Positions 45,229 through 53,903 of a stretch of DNA of 64,000 nucleotides are shown here, one piece after another. The notes below the pieces were generated by a model that saw nothing but the letters and a program-made list of their open reading frames with translations, made no database searches and was not told the DNA's origin. The position numbers were made by a program, and so were the translations under genes. This stretch comes from Deltaproteobacteria bacterium. GTDB taxonomy: Bacteria > Myxococcota_A > Polyangia > Polyangiales > Ga0077539. The stretch spans positions 1 to 64,000 of the forward strand of contig JAUXYJ010000088.1 in NCBI GenBank assembly GCA_030694465.1, given 5' to 3'. Every line of letters starts with the position of its first letter. Position 1 is the first letter of the stretch.

Positions 45229-46476
45229 CTACTCGCCGCCGCGGTTGTTGCGCAAGAACGTGGGGATATCCAGGTCTGCGTCAGTCGGGATCACGCTGTG
45301 GCGATCGCCCTGAGCGCGCTCGCGCGGCGCGAAGGTCTGCGGCTGCGCGGGCGTCGAACGACGTGTCGGCGCGGGCTCGGGGGGCACCGTTCGCGCACGA
45401 ATGTCGGGGATCATGCTGCTGGACTGCGCGATGCGCGGGCGCTGCTCAGCCAAGGGCGGCGCGACGATGCGTGAAGCGTACGAAGGCCGCACTTCTTCTT
45501 GACGGATCACGCGACCAAAGCCCGTCGCGATGACCGTGACCTTGATCACGTCGCGCATCTCGGGGTTGACCACCGAGCCGAAGATAATGTTCGCGTCCTC
45601 GTGGGCTGCGTCCATGATCATCGTGGCGGCTTCGTCGATCTCGCCCAACCGCATGTCTGGTCCGCCGGTGAAGTTAATCAAGATGCCGGTGGCACCGTCG
45701 ACCGACATGTTGTCGAGCAACGGCGAGTTGATCGCAGCGGTCGCTGCTTCAGAAGCACGACGCTCGCCGCGGCCATACCCGATGCCCATGAGCGCCATGC
45801 CCATGTTGGTCATGACCGCTTTGACGTCCGCAAAGTCCACGTTGACGATGCCGGTCTGTTGGATCAAATCGCTGATGCCTTGGACGGCGTGCACAAGGAC
45901 TTCGTCCGCCTTGCGAAACGCGTCCATCAGCGTCAGCTCAGGATCATTGAGGTTCACCAGTCGCTGATTGGGAATGGTGATGAGCGTGTCCACGTGGTTG
46001 GCAAGCTCTTCGAGACCCGCCTCGGCGAACTTGCTCCGACGCTTGCCTTCAAACATGAAGGGCTTGGTCACGACTCCGACGGTCAGCGCGCCCATGTCGC
46101 GTGCGACCTGCGCGATGATCGGCGCGGCGCCAGTCCCGGTGCCTCCGCCCATGCCCGCGGTCACGAAGACCATGTCAGCGCCCTGCAAATGATCTTGCAG
46201 AAGCTGAATGTCTTCGAGCGCAGCTTTCTTTCCGATGTCGGGATTTGCACCCGCGCCGAGACCCTTCGTGAGCGAACGTCCAAGCTGAATTCGGATTGGC
46301 GCCGGATTGGCCGTCAACGCCTGAATGTCAGTGTTCGCGACGATAAACTCAACGTCTTGAACGTTGGCTTCCATCATGGTGCGAATAGCGTTTCCGCCTG
46401 CACCACCACAACCAACCACTTTGATGCGCGCTGCAGGAGTATTTACATCCTCAGCAAGATCGAACGACAGACCCAT
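45229..46476 (-). CDS. ftsZ: Cell division protein FtsZ
   Basis: A 415-residue FtsZ, the tubulin-like GTPase forming the Z ring. The GTP site shows VVGCGGAGGNAI (about 20-31) and the tubulin signature GGGTGTG (110-116), followed by NVDFADVKAVM and the catalytic T7 region. The C-terminal linker is Pro/Arg-rich, and the conserved tail LDIPTFLR, which binds FtsA, is intact. I chose the ATG at 46476 because AGGAGG stands five bases upstream; the preceding GTG is too close. It is separated from ftsA by a 308-bp region with a strong stem. Confidence 0.98.
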   Translation of the reverse strand: MGLSFDLAEDVNTPAARIKVVGCGGAGGNAIRTMMEANVQDVEFIVANTDIQALTANPAPIRIQLGRSLTKGLGAGANPDIGKKAALEDIQLLQDHLQGADMVFVTAGMGGGTGTGAAPIIAQVARDMGALTVGVVTKPFMFEGKRRSKFAEAGLEELANHVDTLITIPNQRLVNLNDPELTLMDAFRKADEVLVHAVQGISDLIQQTGIVNVDFADVKAVMTNMGMALMGIGYGRGERRASEAATAAINSPLLDNMSVDGATGILINFTGGPDMRLGEIDEAATMIMDAAHEDANIIFGSVVNPEMRDVIKVTVIATGFGRVIRQEEVRPSYASRIVAPPLAEQRPRIAQSSSMIPDIRARTVPPEPAPTRRSTPAQPQTFAPRERAQGDRHSVIPTDADLDIPTFLRNNRGGE

Positions 46477-46664
46477 CACCGCCTCCTACCCACAAACCAC
46501 AAACCACACGTCCGCAACCATCCGAACCCAGGATCACAACCCTAACGTCGACATACAACACTCACAGCAACCATGCACTCGCGATGAGTCCCTCGTTGCT
46601 GCTTCTGTGTCGTCACGACATTTTCAGTGTTGTGATTTTGCTTCTCAGTACCGTCGAGGAACCC

Positions 46665-46744
46665 CGACCGTGAACCGCAGCGCTCAGTAGACAACCTCGG
46701 AGAAAACCATTTTCACCCGACGCTGAGCGCCGCGGTTCACGTCG
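46665..46744 (-). promoter_or_regulatory. Long RNA stem in the ftsA-ftsZ intergenic region
   Basis: In the minus-strand transcript GTGAACCGCGGCGCTCAG (46740-46723) pairs with CTGAGCGCTGCGGTTCAC (46687-46670), 18 pairs including one G-U wobble. CGAC and GTCG extend it to 22 pairs with one bulge. The loop has 35 nt. The wobble would be an A-C mismatch on the other strand, pointing to a minus-strand RNA. No U-tract follows, so it is not a simple terminator. No gene is visible in 46477-46784. Confidence 0.6.
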
Positions 46745-46784
46745 CGATTCCTCGCACTCCATGACACCGAAAAGACACAGTCTC

Positions 46785-48095
46785 TCAGAAAACCTCTCGA
46801 AACCAAGACCAGAGTTTTCCGCCTACGCCACGATCACTCGTAGAACCTTCTTCTTCGTCTCGCGCAACGGTCGCGCCGCGCGATTGACCCATCGCCGCAG
46901 CCGCAGCTGCAGCGTGTGCGACCTGCGCCGACGTGAGCGTCTGAGGCACCGCGCTGGGGCGATTCACACCGTACTTCAACAGCCCAACGGCCGTCGCGTG
47001 TGCGGGGCTCTTCACCATCTCGCTCATGCCACCGACGCCCATCGGTCCGCCACGGCGAACCGGGAGGTCCAAGATCTCTTCGGCGAGAGCTTCACAGCCG
47101 TCAAGCAACGTCGCTCCACCGCACAACACCACGCCCGCGCCGAGCAGCTCGCCATAGCCCGATTGCGCGATGGTCTGCTTCACGAGCTCAAAAATCTCTT
47201 CCATCCGGGGCTCAATGATCCGCACGAGCTCGTGCCGTGAAATCGATCGCCCCGCGCGGCCGCCAACGCTCGGAATCTCAATGGTTTCATTGTGATCCAC
47301 CATCGACATCATCGCGCAACCGTGGCGCACTTTTGCGCGCTCTGCTTCGCTCAAGGGCATCCGCAACACGGTCGCGATATCGCTCGTGAGGTTCTGCCCT
47401 CCAAGACCGATCACCGACGTGTGCACCAGCGAGCCATCGACGTAGAGCACAACGTCGGCCGTGCCTCCGCCAATGTCTACCAGCGCCACGCCGATCTCAC
47501 GCTCGTCCTCGGTCAACACGGCCTCGGCGCTCGCGAGCGGCTGTAGGACTAGCTCGGCGATCTCGAGCCCACAGCGCTGTGCGCACTTGGTGAGGTTCGT
47601 GATGGCGGTCGTCGCAGCGGTGACGAGATGCACCCGCGCTTCGAGCCGCATGCCGCTCATGCCGACGGGCTCACGTACGCCGTCCTGATGATCGACCACG
47701 TAGTCCTGCGGCAACACGTGAATCACCTGGCGATCGAGCGGCAACTTGATATGCCGCGTCTGATCCAGCACGCGAAGCACATCGTCGGCTGTCACTTCGT
47801 GATTGCCAACGGTCACAAGCCCATTCGAGTTGATCCCCTGAACGTGGCTGCCTGCAATGCCGGCATACACGGTCGCGATCTCAACGCCGGCCATCGATCC
47901 TGCGCGCTCAATGGCTTCAAGAATCGACGCCACGGTGGACTCAATGTTGACCACCACGCCCTTGCGGAGGCCGCTGCATTTGGCCTCTCCGACGCCTGTG
48001 ATGTCGACGCCTTCTGCGCCAACTTCGCCCACGACTGCGAGCACCTTGGTGGTGCCGATGTCGAGACCGACAATGATGTCTCCTGGTTTTGCCAT
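46785..48095 (-). CDS. ftsA: Cell division protein FtsA
   Basis: A 436-residue actin-like FtsA, which tethers FtsZ to the membrane. Phosphate-1 motif IIVGLDIGTTKVLAVVGEV, the 1C domain, phosphate-2 VALVDIGGGTADVVLY and the adenosine motif GVVLCGGATLL are all present. The protein ends in a short amphipathic helix, KLWSWFREVF, which is the membrane-targeting sequence. An Ala-rich linker precedes it. I chose the ATG at 48095, with GGAG seven bases upstream, over earlier ATGs at 48128 and 48116. It lies between ftsQ and ftsZ on the same strand. Confidence 0.96.
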   Translation of the reverse strand: MAKPGDIIVGLDIGTTKVLAVVGEVGAEGVDITGVGEAKCSGLRKGVVVNIESTVASILEAIERAGSMAGVEIATVYAGIAGSHVQGINSNGLVTVGNHEVTADDVLRVLDQTRHIKLPLDRQVIHVLPQDYVVDHQDGVREPVGMSGMRLEARVHLVTAATTAITNLTKCAQRCGLEIAELVLQPLASAEAVLTEDEREIGVALVDIGGGTADVVLYVDGSLVHTSVIGLGGQNLTSDIATVLRMPLSEAERAKVRHGCAMMSMVDHNETIEIPSVGGRAGRSISRHELVRIIEPRMEEIFELVKQTIAQSGYGELLGAGVVLCGGATLLDGCEALAEEILDLPVRRGGPMGVGGMSEMVKSPAHATAVGLLKYGVNRPSAVPQTLTSAQVAHAAAAAAAMGQSRGATVARDEEEGSTSDRGVGGKLWSWFREVF

Positions 48096-48254
48096 TGCGT
48101 TGCTCCGTGCCTTCATCGCTACTGCCACATCGGCGGTCTCGATCGAAAGTTCTCAGCTCATTTTTTCTCAGTCGCGCCATCCGCGATCGCCGCGAACAGC
48201 CTAAATCTTGGTACTCAGCGCGCGCGAAGAAGCCTGCGACTCAAATGCCACATG

Positions 48255-48272
48255 GTCTGCAATTTCGCAGAC
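48255..48272. repeat. Short hairpin between ftsQ and ftsA
   Basis: GTCTGC and GCAGAC, separated by six bases, form a perfect 6-bp stem in the 224-bp gap between the ftsQ stop and the ftsA start. There is no T-run. It is too short to assign a function. Confidence 0.3.
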
Positions 48273-48319
48273 AGAGTTCACTTGCTTACCGACCCACACC
48301 GCGCGATGGCGAGGTCGAG

Positions 48320-49267
48320 CTACTGGCCTCGTTGCAGCCTCACGGCCGCGCGCTCCGGGTGCCGATCGCTCTCGAGATGGATCTCTGCCGCTACGAGGTG
48401 ATTGCGCTCGAGCTCGCCCAAAATCGCGCTCAGTCGTGCCATCTTTGCCCGGTAGGGCCCGCGGCCCATCCAGACATAGATCCCTCGGTCACTGAGCGTC
48501 ATCGAGAGATCTCCGGTCGCGTCACGGTGCACTTCATCTGCACGTACGCGCCCCGCAAGGGAGCTCCCAGCGAGGTCCGAGAGCAGCGCGAGCGCGTCTC
48601 GAACATGCTCTTTGGCCAGCTCAGGGTCCTGCGCAAAGAGCGCGCGATCGATCCCCGAGATCATGGGCAAATCGATCGGATCTCCTGGAGCCAATCGCTT
48701 GATCAGCGAGCCATCGGTCGCCACGAGATAGAGCCCACTGGCGCTCAGCAGCGCCGCCGCGTCTCGCTCTTCGAGCTCGATCCGCACGCTCCCTGGCAAA
48801 CGCCGCGTCACGTGGGCCGAAGACACCCACGGGAGCGCACGCAGACGCGTCTCAGCGCGCCTCGCGTCGATCGAGAGGACGTTGCGGCCCTCGTGGATTT
48901 CGCTCGCGTTGAGGACGTCTTCACGCGTGCTGCGCGTGTTGCCAGCGAGCTCAATCTCGTGTGCTCCGAAGCGTGGCGTGCTCACCGCCCATCGATGGAC
49001 AAATCGACCACCCACGAGGGAGCCGACCACCAACGCGACCATCGAGACGCTCGACGCGATCTGCTGCAAACGCTCGCGAAGCGCGTGCCTTTTGGCACGT
49101 CTTTCGTCACTCAGCTGCGCCTCGGTCTCAGCGTTGAGCTCTTGCGCTACGTCGATCTCGACGGCCGGCAAGGGCAACCCCGAGCCGGTGTCATCGTCCG
49201 TGATCTCGAGCGGTTCTGCGCTCGGCGCTGTCGAGGTTCGACGTCGGTTTGGAGGGAGCGTTGACAC
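48320..49267 (-). CDS. ftsQ: Cell division protein FtsQ (DivIB family)
   Basis: A 315-residue FtsQ, a single-pass protein of the divisome. The cytoplasmic N-terminus of about 80 residues is acidic and then basic (DERRAKRHALRERLQQ), followed by one membrane helix (VSMVALVVGSLVGGRFV). The extracytoplasmic POTRA-like domain begins HEIELAGNTRSTREDVLNAS and continues with LPWVSSAHVTRRLPGSVRIELEERD. The start appears to be a GTG at 49267; no good ribosome-binding site is visible. It is upstream of ftsA and ftsZ in the usual order. Confidence 0.88.
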   Translation of the reverse strand: MSTLPPNRRRTSTAPSAEPLEITDDDTGSGLPLPAVEIDVAQELNAETEAQLSDERRAKRHALRERLQQIASSVSMVALVVGSLVGGRFVHRWAVSTPRFGAHEIELAGNTRSTREDVLNASEIHEGRNVLSIDARRAETRLRALPWVSSAHVTRRLPGSVRIELEERDAAALLSASGLYLVATDGSLIKRLAPGDPIDLPMISGIDRALFAQDPELAKEHVRDALALLSDLAGSSLAGRVRADEVHRDATGDLSMTLSDRGIYVWMGRGPYRAKMARLSAILGELERNHLVAAEIHLESDRHPERAAVRLQRGQ

Positions 49268-49344
49268 AGCGGGTTCTTCGCCACCATCCCTACTCTCTGC
49301 GCTCGCATCTCAGCCAATTTTTGACGACGCTTCGTCGCGTTGGT

Positions 49345-50574
49345 TCAGGGCAGCAAGTCCAAGATGCGACGACGTACGGGAGTGTCGTTGATCACGACGT
49401 CAGGCCGCACGGGGTTAGTGTTCGAGTACGGAACGAGCACCGCGGGGCGCGGCTCGCTGTCTCGCTCGACGTTGACAAATTGCCACCCGGATTGGAGCAA
49501 CCTGAATGGCGATTCACTGAAGGTCCCTGTCCCTGCGGCCGAGCCACGAACGGCGATCCCGATGGGCGAAATCCCACGCGGAATATCAGGACCGACGCCG
49601 CCCACCATCGAAGACCCAAAGCGCCCGTTGCGATCGACGTCGTCGTAGACGCAGATGTGCGCGAAGGCCACCGTCGTCCCGCCGATCATGCCCATCGCCC
49701 CCGCAGGGACGTTGGGAAGGGACATGCGAAAGAGCGCGGCGCCGCCACCCGCGCCAAGATTAAAATCTACCGCAGAAGACTCGATAAACTCTGCGCTGCC
49801 AGGGACATCCCAGAGCAACGTGACGCGGGGCCGCACAAAGGGATCGGACGTGGCGGGATCGATCTGCAGCGCTTGTCCCTCGAACACGACGTTGGGCATC
49901 AACGGGGCCGCGGTCGGCATGTCGCGGACAAACAGCGCGCTCCACCCCTCGCGCTCTGAGCGCAACGACAGCACGTTGGGCGAGTCAAAGACATAATCGA
50001 GTGAGAATGCGCCCACGAAAAAGCGCTGCGCGTCGCGGTCGAGTCGACCGCTAAAATACGCTGCGGTCCCTGAGTACCCTTGGTCCAGATCGACGCTCGG
50101 ATCCGAGACAAAGAAGTGATCGTTGCGGAGAATTCCCCACGAGAGCGCAAGCCGATCCGCGCGAATATCGAGGGTGCCGTTGACGCGATAACGCCCCATC
50201 GGATCGGCGGGAATCGACCGGTTCGTATCTGAGATTTGCGTGGGATTTCCCAAGAGTGAGAAGCGAAAGAGCGTCATCCGCCATGGGCCCGTCGGGTCGC
50301 CTGGGACGCCCGCGTCACGCGGCGGAATCACAACATCGGGGCCACCCGACTCGGGTCCCACGATCGCGTCCACCCCGGTCGCATCGCGGCCGATCGGCCC
50401 GACGTCTTGCTGCAGGGTCGCGTCGCGTCCCACGCCTGTGTCTCGCGTCGTCACAGCGCCGTCTTCACGCCCGCCGTCGTCGCGCCCGCCGGTGACCGAT
50501 GCGGCGCAGTTCAGAAGCAACAGCGATGCGCCCATTCCGTACGCGAACCGCAACCCAACACGTTCAATCGTCAT
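49345..50574 (-). CDS. Asp/Gly-rich predicted lipoprotein
   Basis: A 409-residue predicted surface lipoprotein. A signal peptide (FAYGMGASLLLLNC) ends at a lipobox-like Cys. A linker rich in Asp, Gly, Thr and Arg follows (VTTRDTGVGRDATLQQDVG, then GPIGRDATGVDAI). The rest is beta-rich (about residues 110-400) with calcium-site-like DDVDRNGRFG. I cannot name a family. I chose the ATG at 50574; the longer frame from 50655 lacks a signal before it. It sits between ftsQ and the divergent hydrolase gene, breaking the cell-wall cluster. Confidence 0.7.
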   Translation of the reverse strand: MTIERVGLRFAYGMGASLLLLNCAASVTGGRDDGGREDGAVTTRDTGVGRDATLQQDVGPIGRDATGVDAIVGPESGGPDVVIPPRDAGVPGDPTGPWRMTLFRFSLLGNPTQISDTNRSIPADPMGRYRVNGTLDIRADRLALSWGILRNDHFFVSDPSVDLDQGYSGTAAYFSGRLDRDAQRFFVGAFSLDYVFDSPNVLSLRSEREGWSALFVRDMPTAAPLMPNVVFEGQALQIDPATSDPFVRPRVTLLWDVPGSAEFIESSAVDFNLGAGGGAALFRMSLPNVPAGAMGMIGGTTVAFAHICVYDDVDRNGRFGSSMVGGVGPDIPRGISPIGIAVRGSAAGTGTFSESPFRLLQSGWQFVNVERDSEPRPAVLVPYSNTNPVRPDVVINDTPVRRRILDLLP

Positions 50575-50654
50575 CGAGGCAGAACATGCCACACTCCGAT
50601 CACCGGATCTGTCGGCTCGCTTCACAATTTCGACGAGTGAATGACCAACCCCCA

Positions 50655-51686
50655 ATGAATTCGTGGACCCGTTTAGCCTCAGGCATCGATCGCGCGATTA
50701 CGCGCTCGATAGGCAAGCGCAACCAGCGAGCACGCGGAGAGCTTGCGCCCATTTCGACGCAAGCCAAGCTCCAGCATCTCAGCGAAGTCACTGCAAAATA
50801 CCACGCACTGTGCGATCCGTCCTCGGTCTTTGAGACCCACACGACCGCTCCGATCGCGCACACCTTCGATGTCCAAGGCGCGCTGCGCGATGGCACACCG
50901 CTGCATGACCTGAGCTTCACGAGCGCGATGCGGCCGCTGGATCCTGGCCTCGCGACGGTCTTCGCTGACGAAGACAACGCGAGGGTCCGCACGCGATGGA
51001 TCGGGCGACCAGGCTCAATGCGCCCGCTCGTGATCCTCGTGCACGGCTATCTTGGCGGGGATTTTCGCTGGGAACAGCGCTTCTTTCCAGTCAAGCAGCT
51101 GCGGTCCTGGGGCTACGATCTTTGCCTCGCGACGCTGCCCTTTCACGGCCTCCGCAAGCAGCGTGATCGCAAGGGGCCACCCAAGTTTCCTTCGGCGGAT
51201 CCTTCGCTGAATATCGAGGGATTTCGCCAAGCGATCATTGATCTACGGTCGCTCGTTACGATCGCCCAAGCGCGTGGTTGCCCGCAGATCGGCGTGCTCG
51301 GGATGAGCCTCGGGGGCTACACCGCGTCTCTGCTCGCGACCGCCGAGCCGCGTTTGGACTTCTGCATGCCCATGATCCCTCTCGCGTCGCTCGCTGATTT
51401 TACACGCGATATGGGTCGTCTGCCTGGCGATCTTCACGAACAGCGGGTGATGCACACCGCGCTTGAAGAGTGCATGGCGTTGGTCAGCCCAACGCAACGG
51501 AGCGCGGTGATCGACCCGGCACGCATTGTCGTTGTGGGCGCCGACGGCGACCAAGTGACGCCCATTTCGCATGCAAAACGCCTAGCCGATCATTTTGGCT
51601 CCGCGCTCGTGACCTTCGAAGGCGCGCACCTGCTTCAGCTTGGACGAGCGCGGGCGCTTGAGCAGGCCCGCGCGCTTCTTTCGTAG
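50655..51686 (+). CDS. Alpha/beta-hydrolase fold protein
   Basis: A 343-residue hydrolase with a complete-looking triad: nucleophile S218 in GMSLGGY, an Asp in VVGADGDQVTP and a His in FEGAHLLQL. The oxyanion-hole motif ILVHGYLGGD comes at about 128-137. The N-terminal 110 residues do not resemble the fold and may be a cap or a targeting part. Start ATG is at 50655, in an 80-bp gap from the divergent lipoprotein gene. It runs toward murC in the same direction, 90 bp apart. Substrate unknown. Confidence 0.82.
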   Translation: MNSWTRLASGIDRAITRSIGKRNQRARGELAPISTQAKLQHLSEVTAKYHALCDPSSVFETHTTAPIAHTFDVQGALRDGTPLHDLSFTSAMRPLDPGLATVFADEDNARVRTRWIGRPGSMRPLVILVHGYLGGDFRWEQRFFPVKQLRSWGYDLCLATLPFHGLRKQRDRKGPPKFPSADPSLNIEGFRQAIIDLRSLVTIAQARGCPQIGVLGMSLGGYTASLLATAEPRLDFCMPMIPLASLADFTRDMGRLPGDLHEQRVMHTALEECMALVSPTQRSAVIDPARIVVVGADGDQVTPISHAKRLADHFGSALVTFEGAHLLQLGRARALEQARALLS

Positions 51687-51776
51687 ACGCAGCGTCCTCG
51701 CCGCGACTACGGCACAGCGATCAGAACGGCTCGACCGCGCTGGGCAAACAGTGTAGTCACCGCGAAGATCAAGCTC

Positions 51777-53171
51777 ATGTTTCGAGGACGCGTAAAACAC
51801 ATTCATTTCGTTGGCATCGGTGGCATCGGCATGTCCGGTATCGCCGAGGTCCTGCTCTCGCTTGGCTACAAAGTCACCGGTACAGACGCGAAGTCCGGCG
51901 ACATGACGCGTCGGCTCGAGTCACTCGGCGCGGCATGCTTTGTGGGTCACGAGGCTTCTTATGTCGAAGGCGCGGACGTGGTGGTGTTTTCGTCCGCGAT
52001 CGTGCGCGACAACCCCGAGCTTGTGGCAGCACGCGCGCGCGGGATCCCTGTCATTCGACGGGCAGAAATGCTCGCCGAGCTCATGCGACTCAAGCACGGG
52101 ATCGCGATCGGAGGATCGCACGGCAAGACCACCACGACGTCGCTCGTCGCCACCGTGCTCCAGCACGCGGGCCTCGACCCCACCGTCGTCATCGGCGGCA
52201 AGCTCAACGCGCTCGGAACCAACGCGCGCGCAGGCACCGGCGATCTCTTGGTCGCCGAAGCCGACGAGAGCGATGGCAGCTTTCTCAAGCTCTCGCCTGT
52301 GATCGCGGTGATCACCAACATCGACCCCGAGCACCTGGACCACTATGGATCGCACGAAGCGATCAAGACGGCGTTCGTGGATTTTGCCGAAAGAATCCCT
52401 TTTTATGGGCTCGCGATCTTGTGCCTCGATCACCCCCACGTGCAAGACATCCTCCCGCGTATCGATCGTCGGGTGGTCACGTACGGCACGAGCGCGCAAG
52501 CGGACTATCGCGCCGACGACGTCGAGCTCAATGGGCCTCTGGCGAGCTTCACGTTAATCCGACACGGTGAGAGCCTCGGGCGGTTCACAGTGCGCCTCAC
52601 AGGCCGTCACAACGTGCTCAACACGCTCTCTGTGATCGCCATCGCAGATGAGCTTGGGATCGACCCCAGCGTGACGCGCGAGGCCCTCGAGAGCTTCGCG
52701 GGCGTACAGCGGCGCTTCACGATCACCGATGAGATTGACACGGTCACGTTGGTCGATGACTACGCGCATCACCCGGCCGAAATCGAGGCCACGCTCGAGG
52801 CCGCGCACGCGGGCTTCAAACGACGGCTGCTCGTGATCTTTCAGCCCCACCGATACACCCGAACGCACGACCTCTTCGATGCGTTTTCTCGTGCGTTTAA
52901 CCGCGCCGATGAGCTCATTGTCACCGAGATCTACGCGGCCGGCGAGGCGCCGATCGAGGGGATCGATGGCACATCGCTCGCTGAGGCGATCCGCAAACAC
53001 GGCCACCATCGCGTGCATTTCTGCTCAGATAAGTCCGCGCTGCCCTCACTCGCACACTCGCTCACCCGGCCGGGGGACATGGTGATCTCGCTCGGCGCAG
53101 GGGACGTCAACCAGGCGCTCCGACCCTTGGCCGACATGCTGCGGACAGACCGGTCTTCATCGTCGCGTTGA
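51777..53171 (+). CDS. murC: UDP-N-acetylmuramate--L-alanine ligase MurC
   Basis: A 464-residue MurC, which adds L-Ala to UDP-MurNAc as the first step of the stem peptide. The N-terminal Rossmann part has [18 protein letters not shown], the ATP loop is [10 protein letters not shown] (112-121), and [25 protein letters not shown] and [12 protein letters not shown] are typical. Length matches the family. It lies on the plus strand while its neighbours murG, ftsW and ftsQ-ftsZ are on the minus strand, so murC is inverted. A murB gene, commonly next to murC, is not present. Confidence 0.97.
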   Translation: MFRGRVKHIHFVGIGGIGMSGIAEVLLSLGYKVTGTDAKSGDMTRRLESLGAACFVGHEASYVEGADVVVFSSAIVRDNPELVAARARGIPVIRRAEMLAELMRLKHGIAIGGSHGKTTTTSLVATVLQHAGLDPTVVIGGKLNALGTNARAGTGDLLVAEADESDGSFLKLSPVIAVITNIDPEHLDHYGSHEAIKTAFVDFAERIPFYGLAILCLDHPHVQDILPRIDRRVVTYGTSAQADYRADDVELNGPLASFTLIRHGESLGRFTVRLTGRHNVLNTLSVIAIADELGIDPSVTREALESFAGVQRRFTITDEIDTVTLVDDYAHHPAEIEATLEAAHAGFKRRLLVIFQPHRYTRTHDLFDAFSRAFNRADELIVTEIYAAGEAPIEGIDGTSLAEAIRKHGHHRVHFCSDKSALPSLAHSLTRPGDMVISLGAGDVNQALRPLADMLRTDRSSSSR

Positions 53172-53179
53172 CCGGTCGG

Positions 53180-53791
53180 TCAGCTCGCCTGGGTTGCTCG
53201 CTCACTTTTGCGCTTGAGGTGATTGAAGACCCCCATCGCCACCAAGAGCGGGCTGGCGAGCACAAACGGAATGGTCGCGGTCACACCCAAGCAGAGTGTG
53301 GCCACAAAGAGCGCGTAGTCACTCACAGAGGCTGCCGGTGCAGTCTCCGGGACACGTGTCTGCGCGCGCGTGTCGCGCACGGTTTGCTCAAGCAGCGCGT
53401 CGATGCTCTGACCATACAGAGAGGTCGAGCGTCGTCCCCGAACGAACGCGCGAAACACGCGCGACGGGATCACAATGCCCGCGGTCATCCCGCTGAGATT
53501 GAGATACCAAGCTGCATAAAAGTCCTTGCAGCCAGCACCTAACTCCCACGCCGAGATCTCAAATTCACCCAGCGTGTCGGTCTGATAGCCCGTCACAATG
53601 TGGTGCAAATCGTGCACTTTTACCGCGCGCACGCGAGACGGAAGGTTCGGAATCGGCATGGGAATGGGCCCCAGCTTGAAGTCCACCCAAGCGGCCGTGT
53701 AGCCACCGTCTTCGCCAAACGCGTTCGCCAAGAAATACTGTGCACGCGCTTCGCGCATGGAGATCGTGGGGTCGTACTCGACGCGTGACAT
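53180..53791 (-). CDS. COQ4-like protein
   Basis: A 203-residue protein with the metal-binding signature of the COQ4 family, HDxxH then E after 11 residues: H60, D61, H64 and E76 (VHDLHHIVTGYQTDTLGEFE). COQ4 proteins act in ubiquinone biosynthesis. A C-terminal hydrophobic segment (YALFVATLCLGVTATIPFVLA) and a basic tail suggest membrane association. GGAG lies nine bases before the ATG at 53791. It is convergent with murC (9 bp apart), and its relation to the cell-wall genes is unclear. Confidence 0.75.
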   Translation of the reverse strand: MSRVEYDPTISMREARAQYFLANAFGEDGGYTAAWVDFKLGPIPMPIPNLPSRVRAVKVHDLHHIVTGYQTDTLGEFEISAWELGAGCKDFYAAWYLNLSGMTAGIVIPSRVFRAFVRGRRSTSLYGQSIDALLEQTVRDTRAQTRVPETAPAASVSDYALFVATLCLGVTATIPFVLASPLLVAMGVFNHLKRKSERATQAS

Positions 53792-53903
53792 GAGGCGAGG
53801 CTCCTCTCGGGAGAGTGTCCGTGGACCGAATCGATCGGGCCATTCGCAGCCTCAAACCTAGGAGCCCAAGGGGCCAAAAGAAAACACTGATTGAGCGATT
53901 TGC

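Noticed and set aside
48235-48250. Sigma-54-like TGGCATT-N4-TCGCA on the minus strand upstream of ftsA
   Set aside because: GG and GC are ten bases apart, but the flanking positions deviate and no enhancer-like repeat or activator gene is near; probably chance.
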